A stretch of 64,000 nucleotides of DNA from an uncultured Modestobacter sp. Its GTDB lineage: Bacteria > Actinomycetota > Actinomycetes > Mycobacteriales > Geodermatophilaceae. The notes under the pieces were generated by a model, which was given only the letters and a program-made list of their open reading frames with translations, made no database searches and was not told the origin of the DNA. The stretch covers positions 124,001 through 188,000 of the forward strand of contig NZ_CANKUD010000009.1 of the NCBI RefSeq assembly GCF_947486615.1, written 5' to 3'. This document shows, in pieces, positions 42,056 to 51,400 of this stretch. Each line of letters begins with the position of its first letter. The first letter of the stretch is position 1. The translations under genes and the position numbers were made by a program.

Positions 42056-42261
42056 GGGGACTCCAGGGTCGGGATGTGACCTGACCTCCGGTCTCTGCCC
42101 AGCCGACCGCCGCCGCTAACTGCAGCAAGCACGACGGCTAGCAGTGATCGTCGTCACAGACACCCGGGGCTCGCCTGCCCCACAGGGGGTAGGTGTCATG
42201 AGCGGGGACACCACGACCGGACGACGGCGAGGACAGTGACCGTGACGCGAGGGAGTGAACG

Positions 42262-43059
42262 GTGACCACGACGAGTGATGACGGGCGCGATCCTGACCTG
42301 GTGGCCGTGCAGAAGGGTTCCGCGGCGGCCAGTGAGCTGACCCGGCCCAGCGGGCTCGACCGGGAACGGATCCTGCAGGCGGCGATCGACTTCATCGACG
42401 AGAGCGGACTGGCCGCGCTCACCATGCGCCGGCTGGGCTCCTCGCTGGGCGTGGAGGCGATGGCGCTCTACCGCTACGTCCCCGGCCGCGAGGACCTCCT
42501 CGACGGGGTCGTCGACCGGGTGGTCGAGACGCTCTGGGACGACGAGGACGGCGACGACGTCTACATCGGCGACCACGCCGGCTGGCAGGACTACCTCGTG
42601 CGGCTCGCGCACGGGATGCGCCGGATCGCCCTGGCCCACCCGGCGGTCTTCCCGCTGATCGCCAGCCGCCCCCCGGCCGCCCCCTGGGTGCGGCCACCAC
42701 TGCGCAGCCTGCGCCTGGTCGAGTCCTTCCTGGGCACGCTGTCCGAGGCGGGCTTCTCCGACCAGGCCGCGGTCGCGGCCTACCGGGCGTACTCCAGCTT
42801 CCTGCTCGGCCACCTGTTGCTGGAGGTCACCCAGATCGGCGCCCAGGTCAGCCTGCTGGACCAGCCGGAGGGCGACGCACAGGCGCAGCGGGAGACCGAC
42901 CTGGCCGAGTACCCGAACCTGGCGCGCACCGAGCAGCTGCTGGGTCAGGACAAGTCGGCGGCGGAGTTCGAGGAGTCGCTGGAGAACCTGCTCGACCGGC
43001 TGGAGCGGGTGCTGCACCAGGCGAAGAACAACGACGGCGAGGTCGGCGACCTGGCCTGA
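42262..43059 (+). CDS. TetR/AcrR-family transcriptional regulator
   Basis: 265 residues, GTG start. The N-terminal DNA-binding domain includes RERILQAAIDFIDESGLAALTMRRLGSSLGVEAMALYRYVPGRE (shown in parts), the typical TetR helix-turn-helix. The C-terminal ligand-binding part (GMRRIALAHPAVFPLI, RSLRLVESFLGTLSEAGF) resembles TetR_C tetracycline-repressor-like domains. The 206-base divergent region upstream (42056-42261) contains GTGA...TCAC dyads and should hold its operator. Targets are not evident; the divergent helical gene is the nearest candidate. Confidence 0.9.
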   Translation: MTTTSDDGRDPDLVAVQKGSAAASELTRPSGLDRERILQAAIDFIDESGLAALTMRRLGSSLGVEAMALYRYVPGREDLLDGVVDRVVETLWDDEDGDDVYIGDHAGWQDYLVRLAHGMRRIALAHPAVFPLIASRPPAAPWVRPPLRSLRLVESFLGTLSEAGFSDQAAVAAYRAYSSFLLGHLLLEVTQIGAQVSLLDQPEGDAQAQRETDLAEYPNLARTEQLLGQDKSAAEFEESLENLLDRLERVLHQAKNNDGEVGDLA

Positions 43060-43161
43060 CCCCGTCACGATCGCGCTGCACACGATCACCGGGAGCGACC
43101 CGCCGCCCCGCCGGCCGGCGGCGCGGCGGCCTGCACGATGAACCCCGGGCGAATGTCATCT

Positions 43162-43190
43162 CCCTTCCGTTTACGACGTAAACGGAAGGG
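43162..43190. promoter_or_regulatory. 29-bp palindrome upstream of the PRC-barrel gene
   Basis: 14-bp perfect arms CCCTTCCGTTTACG / CGTAAACGGAAGGG around a single A. It lies 70 bases before GTG 43260 and 103 bases after the TetR stop. The AT-rich centre (TTTACGACGTAAA) stands out in this GC-rich DNA and suits a dimeric operator more than a simple terminator, though either is possible. Confidence 0.6.
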
Positions 43191-43259
43191 CACAGGAGGG
43201 TCCGGCGGACGACGGCACCACGGTCGTCCCCAGTCCACCCAGACCCCCCTGGAGGCATC

Positions 43260-44096
43260 GTGATCACCCAGCAGGACATCACCACCGTCATCGGCAGCAA
43301 CGCGGTCGACGCCAGCGGCGACAAGCTCGGCAAGGTCGGGCAGGTCTACCTGGACGACCAGACCGGCACCCCGGAGTGGGCCACGGTCAGCACCGGCCTG
43401 TTCGGCACCTCGGAGACCTTCGTCCCGATCAGCGACGCTTCGGTCGCCGACGGCACCCTCCGGGTGCCCTTCGAGAAGGCCAAGGTCAAGGACGCCCCCC
43501 GGATCGACGCCGACCAGGGCCACCTCTCCCCCGCCGAGGAGGAGGAGCTCTACCGCTACTACGGCGTGGGCACCGGCACCCGTGACACCACGGTCACCAC
43601 CGGCGGCGGCACCGACACCACGACGGGCCGGGACACCGGCACCGGCACCGGCACCGGCACCGGCATCGACACGAACCGGCACGGCACCGTCGGCCACGAC
43701 ACCTCCGGCCCGACCACCGACGACGCGATGACCCGCTCCGAGGAGCAGCTCCGCGTCGGCACCCAGCAGGTCGAGTCCGGCCGCGCCCGGCTGCGCAAGT
43801 TCGTCGTCACCGAGAACGTGACGACCACGGTCCCGGTCTCCCACGAGGAGGTCCGCATCGAGCGTGAGCCGATCACCGACGCCAACCGCGGCGAGGCCCT
43901 CGACGGCCCGGCGATCTCCGAGGAGGAGCACGAGGTCGTGCTGCACGCCGAGCGCCCGGTCGTGCAGAAGGAGGCCGTGCCCGTCGAGCGCGTGCGCCTG
44001 GACACCGAGACGGTGACCGAGCAGGAGACCGTGGCCGACACGGTCCGCAAGGAGCAGATCGACACCGACGACGTCACGGACACCAACCGCCGCTGA
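43260..44096 (+). CDS. PRC-barrel and DUF2382 stress protein
   Basis: 278 residues, GTG start with GGAGG 5 bases upstream. The N-terminal PRC-barrel (GSNAVDASGDKLGKVGQVYLDD) is joined by a Thr/Gly/Asp low-complexity linker (about residues 100-150, encoded by ACCGGC and similar repeats) to a C-terminal DUF2382 (YsnF/AvaK) domain: LRVGTQQVESGRARLRKFVV, VPVSHEEVRIEREPI, EEEHEVVLHAERPVVQKE. Proteins of this architecture are often induced by desiccation or salt in actinomycetes. Soluble, acidic, no signal peptide. Confidence 0.85.
   Translation: MITQQDITTVIGSNAVDASGDKLGKVGQVYLDDQTGTPEWATVSTGLFGTSETFVPISDASVADGTLRVPFEKAKVKDAPRIDADQGHLSPAEEEELYRYYGVGTGTRDTTVTTGGGTDTTTGRDTGTGTGTGTGIDTNRHGTVGHDTSGPTTDDAMTRSEEQLRVGTQQVESGRARLRKFVVTENVTTTVPVSHEEVRIEREPITDANRGEALDGPAISEEEHEVVLHAERPVVQKEAVPVERVRLDTETVTEQETVADTVRKEQIDTDDVTDTNRR
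43633..43668. repeat. ACCGGC hexamer repeat in the linker of the PRC-barrel gene
   Basis: About five tandem ACCGGC units encoding a Thr-Gly run between the two domains. Unit count may vary between strains. Confidence 0.7.
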
Positions 44097-44100
44097 GCTG

Positions 44101-44125
44101 GCGGGTGCGCCCCGCGCACCCGCCC
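44101..44125. terminator. Hairpin after the PRC-barrel gene
   Basis: GCGGGTGCG pairs with CGCACCCGC around a 3-5 base loop directly after the stop of the PRC-barrel gene. Confidence 0.7.
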
Positions 44126-44228
44126 CGCTGCCTGTTGGCCGGCCGGTCCCCGACCGGCGGCCGGCCGCCCGGCGACCCACACGCGACCGTCCCGGGCCGG
44201 CTTCGCCCCCGGTCGCGCCCCTGAACTC

Positions 44229-44268
44229 GTCGCGGCCGGCGGGCGGCTGCTCGCCCGCCGGCCGCGAC
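44229..44268. terminator. Very stable hairpin just upstream of the next gene
   Basis: 17-bp perfect arms GTCGCGGCCGGCGGGCG / CGCCCGCCGGCCGCGAC with a GCTGCT loop. It ends 22 bases before ATG 44291, so it either terminates upstream transcription or lies in the leader of the next gene. Confidence 0.6.
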
Positions 44269-44290
44269 GACCTCATCCCTGGAGCACCCC

Positions 44291-44962
44291 ATGACCGGCA
44301 GCACCGCACCGAACGACCCCTCCGACCGCGGCACCTCCGTCGGCGACCGGGAGACGAGCTTCCGCAACAACACCGCCGACCCCGGCGCAGGTGCCTTCGC
44401 CAGCAAGGGCGCCGCCCGCGACGCCGTCGACCGGCAGCACGACCGCTTCGGCGGGATCAAGTGGGGTGCCGCCTTCTTCGGCTGGCTGTCCGCCAACGGT
44501 CTCGCCGTGCTGCTCGTCGCGGTGGTCTCCGCGGCCGGGGTCGCCATCGGGCTGACCCAGGACGTGCCCTCGGTCGACGAGGCCACCTCCAACGCCGGCG
44601 GCATCGGCATCGGCGGCGGGATCGCCCTGCTCGTCGTCCTGTTCCTGGCCTACCTGGCCGGTGGGTACGTCGCCGGGCGGATGGCCCGCTTCGACGGCAT
44701 CCGGCAGGGCGTGGCGGTGTGGGTGGTCGGGCTGCTCGTCGTCCTGGCTCTCGCCATCGCCGGCGCCGTCCTCGGCTCGCAGTACAACGTGCTCTCCCAG
44801 CTGGACCTGCCGCGCATCCCGATCGACGAGGGCACCCTCACGACCGCCGGCATCATCGCCCTGGTCGCCGTCCTGGTCGTCACGCTCCTGGGCGCCGTGC
44901 TCGGCGGCAAGCTCGGTGAGCGGTTCCACCGCAAGGTCGACCGCGCCGGCTTCACCGCCTGA
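44291..44962 (+). CDS. TIGR04086/YrzE-like membrane protein
   Basis: 223 residues. A hydrophilic N-terminus of ~55 residues (SFRNNTADPGAGAFASKGAARD) is followed by four hydrophobic helices: GWLSANGLAVLLVAVVSAAG, GIALLVVLFLAYLAGGYVAG, GVAVWVVGLLVVLALAIAG and IIALVAVLVVTLLGAVLGG, with GRMARFDGIRQG between two of them. The layout suits TIGR04086-like proteins. Function unknown. ATG 44291 has CTGGAG 7 bases upstream. Confidence 0.65.
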   Translation: MTGSTAPNDPSDRGTSVGDRETSFRNNTADPGAGAFASKGAARDAVDRQHDRFGGIKWGAAFFGWLSANGLAVLLVAVVSAAGVAIGLTQDVPSVDEATSNAGGIGIGGGIALLVVLFLAYLAGGYVAGRMARFDGIRQGVAVWVVGLLVVLALAIAGAVLGSQYNVLSQLDLPRIPIDEGTLTTAGIIALVAVLVVTLLGAVLGGKLGERFHRKVDRAGFTA

Positions 44963-44975
44963 CCGGTCCGAGTCC

Positions 44976-45023
44976 CCGTACCGTCACCGTTGGCCTGGGG
45001 GAAGGCCAGCGGTGGCGGTACGG
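44976..45023. terminator. Terminator hairpin
   Basis: 20-base arms CCGTACCGTCACCGTTGGCC and GGCCAGCGGTGGCGGTACGG, fully paired if two G-U pairs are allowed, around an 8-base loop. It lies just after the stop at 44962. Confidence 0.8.
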
Positions 45024-45133
45024 CCGCGCCCGGGCCCTGGACCGGTGGGACGGGCGGGACCGGTGGGGCGTCGGGGCTGGCGCAGTGAGCGTGTTGCCCG
45101 GAAGATGCCGCCCGCGCCTCCCATCGTGAGGCC

Positions 45134-45373
45134 ATGGGGTTCACGTACCGCACGGCTCGCGCCGTGATGATGGTCGGGTCGCTCGACGACCCGGCCGGCC
45201 AGACGGCACGGCTGATCGGACCCGCGCACGCCACGCTCGGCCTCTCCGGCTCCCGCGGCCGCACCGCCCTCTGCGGCGCCTACGTCGCCCGCGACGAGGA
45301 GGTGCCCTGGCCGCCGCAGCCGGAGGTCTCCGAGGCGCTCTGCCCGGACTGCAGCACCCTCGCCCGGCTCTGA
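45134..45373 (+). CDS. Small hypothetical protein with C-terminal CPDC
   Basis: 79 residues. No clear family. It contains SRGRTALCGAYVARDE and ends in EALCPDCSTLARL, so a CxxC pair plus an upstream Cys could bind metal or act as a thiol switch. ATG 45134. Codon use matches neighbours (G/C at third positions). Function unknown. Confidence 0.5.
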   Translation: MGFTYRTARAVMMVGSLDDPAGQTARLIGPAHATLGLSGSRGRTALCGAYVARDEEVPWPPQPEVSEALCPDCSTLARL

Positions 45374-45454
45374 CGGTCCGCCGCCGTTCGGGGAGTTCCG
45401 TCACAGAACGACAACTGCTGTCACACCCGCACCATCCGTCGGCCGGACCTGAGC

Positions 45455-45481
45455 GGAACGGTCCGTCCGACCGGGTAGACA
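45455..45481 (+). promoter_or_regulatory. Possible promoter of the giant helicase gene
   Basis: GGAAC (45455-45459), a 16-base spacer and TAGACA (45476-45481), six bases before ATG 45488, which would give a leaderless or near-leaderless mRNA. GGAAC at -35 recalls ECF sigma promoters. Inference from spacing only. Confidence 0.35.
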
Positions 45482-45487
45482 GGGGCC

Positions 45488-48400
45488 ATGGGGAACGTGG
45501 CCGACGCGCAGTGGAGCTCCGAGGGCCCGGCCCGACCGTCGACGTCGCCGGTCACCGTCGACCTCACGGTCGCCCCCGTGCTCGGTCAGGCGCTGGCGCA
45601 CAGCGGCGTCCCGGTCGTCTCCCGACTCACCCTGACCGGCACCGGCACCACCGTGCGGGGAGCCACCCTGCGGGTGGGCGTGCAGGACGGCGGGGGTCCG
45701 GTCGGCGCGGCCGTGGAGCGGCTGGTCGACCTCGACGCCGGCCGCACGACCGTGCTGGACGTCGACCTCGCCCTCGACCCCGCGGCGATGCAGCAGGTGG
45801 CCGAGGACCACGACGGCTGGGTGCAGGTCGAGCTGGAGACCGCCGGCCGGGTCCTGCTCGCGCACCGGGTGCCGGTGCGGCTGCTCGCCGACGCCCGCTG
45901 GCAGGCCGCTCCCCTGCCGCTCGCCCTGGAGCTGCTCGCCGCCCACGTGCAGCCGCAGCACCCCGCGGTCACCGCCCTGGTCGCCGAGGCCGCCGCCCTC
46001 CTGGAGGAGGGCACCGAGAGCGGCAGCATGGCCGGCTACACCGACGGCGCCGAGCGGGTCGACGAGATCGTCGAGGCGCTCACCTGGGCGGTGCGCCGCC
46101 GGGAGATCCGGTACAGCGAGCCGTCCGCCGGCTGGGCCGAGACCGGCCATCGGGTCCGCACCCCCGGCGAGGTCCTCGACGGCCGGGCCGGCACCTCCCT
46201 GGACACCGTCCTCACCCTGGCCGCCGCCTGCGAGCACGTCGGGATCCGGCCGCTGGTCTGGGTGGTCCAGGGGCACGCCTTCCTCGGCTACTGGCGGGCC
46301 GAGCGCAGCGCCGAGGCCGCGGTCACCACCGACGTGTCCGCGCTCGTCGAGCTGGTCGACCGCGGCGAGCTCCGGCTGGTCGAGACCACCCTGCTCACCG
46401 ACCGCGGTGACACCAGCGCCGACCTGCACGGCCCGGCCCGCAGCCGGTGGCTGACCGGCGACCTCGACCGGGTCGTCGGGGTCACCGACGTCCACCGGGC
46501 GCGCCGGGACGGGGTGCGCCCGCTGCCCACCCCCGGCCAGGACGACGACGCCGCGGTCCCCGCTCCGCGCACGGGCGCGGCGGACTCCCCCGCTCCGTCG
46601 GCCGCCGAGGACGCCGCACGGGTCCCCGCCCGGGTACGGGAGTGGCAGGACGCGTTGCTGGGCAGCGGCCTCCGCGACCGGCTGCTCGACCACCCCTGGC
46701 ACGCGGGCCTCCCGCTGGCGGTGCCGTACGACGCGCTCCCGCTGCTGGAGGACCTGCTCAGCAGCGGCAAGACGCTGACCCTGCTGCCCGGTGACCGGCC
46801 GGCCGGCGAGCAGCGCGAGCGCAGCCTGACCGCCGCCCGCGAGCTGCCGACCGCCGAGCTCACCGAGCTGCTCACCGAGCGGCGGTCGGTGCGACTCGAC
46901 CTGCCGCCCTCGGACCACCTCCCCCGGCTGCGCGCGCTGGCCCACCGGGCCCGCAGCATCGTCGAGCAGACCGGTGCCAACGACCTGCACCTCGCGCTCG
47001 GCTCGCTGGTCTGGGAGCTCGACGGCCGGACCGTGCGCTCACCGCTGGTGCTGCTGCCCGTCGTCCTGGTCCCCGACGCCCGGAGCGGCTCCTGGCGGCT
47101 GGCCCTGGACGAGTCCGGCAGCAGCACGCCCAACGACTGCCTGCTGGCCGAGCTGCACCGCCGGCACGACCTGACCGTCCCCGGCCTCGCCGCCTCCGGG
47201 ACGGACGGCGCGGCCATCGACCTGCCGGCGGCACTGCAGGCCGTGCGGGACGCGCTGGCCGCCGCGGAGCTGCCCTACCGGGTCGAGGCGACCGCGGACC
47301 TGGCCGTGCTCCCCGTGGCCGGGTACCGGCTGTGGGCCGACCTCGACGAGCACTGGTCGGACCTCGCGGCCAACCCGCTGGTCGCGCACCTCGTCGAGGG
47401 CCGGGACGAGCGGTTCACCGACCCGGTCGAGGACATCGCCGGCCCGGTCGACCTCGACGCGCTCGCCGCCCGGTGCCCGCTGCCGGCCGACGCCCACCAG
47501 CTGCGCGCCGTCGCCGACGCGCTCGCGGGGCGGACCTTCGTGCTGGAGGGCCCGCCCGGCACCGGCAAGTCACAGACCATCACCAACCTGCTGGCCCGCG
47601 CCGTCGCCGAGGGCAAGCGCGTGCTGTTCGTGGCCGGCAACCGGACGGCGCTGGACGTCGTCGCCCGCCGGCTGGACGCGGTGGGGCTCGGGCCGTTCGT
47701 GCTCGACCTGCACGACAAGGGCAGCCGGCCGGCCGTGGTCCGCGCCCAGGTCCGCACCGCCCTCGAGCACACCGTCGCGGACGACCCGCAGGGCATGGCG
47801 GCCGACGTCGAGCGCCTGCGCTCGGCCACCCGCGACCTGGAGCAGTACGCCGAGCGGCTGCACGCCCCCAACGCCGCCGGGCTGTCCTCCTACTCGGCCC
47901 GCACCGCGGTGCTGGCCACCGACGGGGCGGTCCCCGCACTGCCGGTGACCACCGGGTTCGCCGCCCGGGCCACCCCCTCCACCGTGCTGGAGGTGAGCCG
48001 GGCGCTGGCCCTGCTGCCCGACATCGCCGGCCTGGCCCGGCCCGCGGCCGGGCACGCCTGGGCGTTCCTGGACACCATCGACATCGACATCACCGCCGTG
48101 CAGCAGGCCGCGGTGGCCGTCGACGCCGCCGTCCGGGACCTGCCGGGCGAGGGTGGGCTGGCCGCCGTCGTCCGCGCGGCCCGCACCGCCGAGGACCTCG
48201 ACGCGATCGTCCACCTGCTCACCGGCCCCGCCATCGGTCTCGACGTGCTGGACCAGGTGCGCACGCCCCGCTGGGCGGCGGCGACCGACGACCTGACCGC
48301 GGCCGTCGCCGAACTGGCCGGCACCGAGCAGCCCGGCCTGGACGTCGCCACCCCGGCAGCCCTCGCCCTGCCGCTGGGCGACCTGTTCGTGCAGGCCCAG

Positions 48401-51400
48401 GAGGCCGCGGCCGCCGGCTGGATGGGCCGCCGCGGCAAGCTGGCCGCCGTCCGCGACCAGCTGGCCCCGGCGCTGCGGCCCGGCGTCTCGGTCAAGACCT
48501 CCGACGTGCCCGAGCTGACCGCCGCCCTCTACCGGCTGCAGACCGCCGTGCAGTCCCTCGCCGGGCGCGCCGCCGCCGTCCCGGGCCTGCTGGTCCCCGC
48601 CGGCTGGAACCCCTTCACCGACGCCGGCCGCACGGTGTTGGACGCCGAGGTGCGCTGGCTGCGCCGGGCGGCCGCCTCGGTCGACGGGACCACCGGCTTC
48701 GCCGGTGCGGTGCGCCGCTTCCTGGCCGGCGGCCCGGTCTCCGACCCGTCGTCCGCCCGCACCGTCGCCCGGCTGCGTGACGCGCTGAACGTGCTGCTGG
48801 CCGCCTGCTCCAGCGACACCGCGCTGCTGGCGGCGTGGAGCGGGGACGACGGCCTGGTGCTGCGCTGGACGATGACCCGCCCCGAGCGCGGGGTGGAGTA
48901 CGTGCACCCGATGTCGCTGCGCCGGTGGGTGAGCCTGCTGGACACCCTGGAGCCGCTGCGGCTGGCCGGGCTCACCGAGGCGCGGGCCGCACTGCGCGAC
49001 GGGCTGCTGCCCGCCGACGACGCGGTGCGCGCCTTCGACCGCGGGCTGGCCGAGGCCTCGCTCGAGGAGCGCCGGACCGCGACCGGGCTGGACGCCTTCG
49101 ACGCCGGGCAGCACGAGCGGACGGTCGCCCGCTTCGGCGCCGCGTCCCGCGCCGTCCGCTCCCACCTGGTCGACGCGCTGCCGGCCGGGGCGCTGGCCGG
49201 CCGCCGACTCGACGCCGAACAGGTCGGCGCCCTGCGCCGGGAACTGTCCGAGCAGCGTCACGGTGTGGGCGTGCGCGGCCTGCTGTCCACCCACGGCGAG
49301 CTGATCACCGCGGTGATGCCGTGCGTGCTCGCCTGCCCCGACTCGGTGGCCCGTCTCCTCCCCACCGCCCCCGGGCTGTTCGACCTGGTGGTGTTCGACG
49401 AGGCGTCGCAGCTGCGGGTCGCCGACGCGGTCGGTGCGCTCGGCCGGGCGTGGTCGGCGGTCGTCGTCGGGGACGGCCGGCAGCTGCCGCCGACCCCCGT
49501 CGGTGCGCCGTCCGTGGACGAGATCGCCCCGGACGCCGACGAGGAGAGCCTCCTCGCGGCCTGCCTGCAGGCCCGGGTGCCGCGACAGCGGCTGACCTGG
49601 CACTACCGCAGCCAGGACGAGACGCTCATCGCGTTCAGCAACGGCCGGTACTACGACGGCCGGCTCTCCTCCTTCCCCGCGCCCGGGCCCGCCGTGCCGG
49701 CTGGTCGCGGGATCTCCCTGGTGCAGGTCGAGGGGACGTTCGTCCGCTCGGGCCCGGAGCAGCAGACCAACCCGACGGAGGCCCGGGCGGTCGTGACCGA
49801 GGTGCTGCGCCGGTTCGCCGAGGTCGCCCCGGCCGTGCCGTCGCTGGGCGTCGTCACCGTCAGCGCCCCGCAGCGGGCGCTGATCGAGGAGCTGCTCCGT
49901 GACGGCGGTGACGAGCGCGTCGCCGAGGCACTGGACCGCACCGACGGCGAGGGCCTGTTCGTCAAGGACGTCGACGCCGTGCAGGGCGAGGAGCGCGACA
50001 CGGTGCTGCTCTCCCTCGGCGCCGGCCCGGACGCCACCGGGCGGCTGTCGCTGGACCTCGGCCCGCTCGGCCGCGCCGGTGGCGAGCGTCGGCTGAACGT
50101 GGCGATCACCCGGGCCCGGCGGCAGGTCATCGTGTTCAGCTCCTTCGACCCGGCGCAGCTGCGGTCCGAGGACACCACCTCGACGGGCCTGCAGCACCTG
50201 CGCGCCTACCTCGACCTGGCCACCCTCGGCACCGACGCGCTCCCCCGGCCCGCCGCGGCCGCCCTCGACCGGCACCGCGACGAGGTCGCCGCCGGCCTGT
50301 CCGGCCGCGGGCTGGTCGTGCGCACCGACGTCGGGCTGTCGGACTTCCGGCTCGACCTGACCGTCGCCCACCCGCAGGCCCCGGACTCCCCGGTGCTGGC
50401 CGTGCTGCTCGACGGCCCGGCCTGGGCCCGGCGCACCACCGTCGGCGACCGCGACGGCCTGCCCGTCGAGGTGCTCGGCGAGCTGATGCACTGGCCGGCC
50501 GTGGAGCGGGTGTGGCTGCCCACCTGGCTCGCCGACCGCGAGGCGGTGCTGTCCTCGCTGTCCGCCGCCGTCGAGGCTGCCGCCCCGCCGGTGGTGGAGC
50601 CCGAGCCCGAGCCCGACCCGGAGCCGGAGTACGACGGCCCCCTCGCCGAGGTCATCCAGCTGCGCCCGACCCCCGCCGCCCAGCCCGTCGAGCCCGAGAT
50701 CGAGGCACCCGCGCCCGAGGTCGAGGCACCCGCGCCCGAGGTCGAGGCACCCGCGCCCGAGGTCGAGGCACCCGGGGCCGAGGTCGAGGCATCCGAGACC
50801 GGGTCCGTCGAGGTCGAGGCACCCGCCACCGGGACCGAGCCCACCGGCGGTTCCGCGGAACCGTCGCCAGCCGACCTCGCCCCGATTCAATCCGCCACCA
50901 CGGACCCGGCGACCCAGCCGCCGGCCGTGGTGGACGGTTCCGCGGAATCGTCTCCCGCCGGTCCCGCGGCCGTCGACGTCCCGGCCACGGAGGCGGCGCA
51001 GCTGCGCAGGGCCACCCTGCCGGCGACCGCCACCCGGGCCGGGCAGGCCACCACGTCCCAGGCCACCACGTCCCAGGCCACCCCGGCGAAGACCACCATG
51101 TCCCAGGCCACCCCGGCGAAGACGACCCCGCCGAAGACGACCCCGCCGAGGAAGACCACCGCGAGCAGGGCGGCTGCCGTCGGTACGTCGGCGCCGCTGG
51201 ACGAGGAGCAGCCGTTCATCGCCTGGACACCGCGGCCGGCCGGGGACCGGAAGCAGCTCGACCAGCTCGCCGACCCCGCGGTCGCCAAGGTGGTCCGCCG
51301 GGTGCTCACCGCCGGGCTCAAGGCCGAGGGGCCCGTCCACCGCGACCGGCTGACCCGGCTGGCCGCCGCCGCGTTCGGGCTCTCCCGGGTGACCGAGGCG

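Noticed and set aside
42182-42240. Short frame beginning ATGAGCGGGGACACC in the tetR upstream region
   Set aside because: Very short, no ribosome-binding site, and lies in what must be the divergent promoter region.
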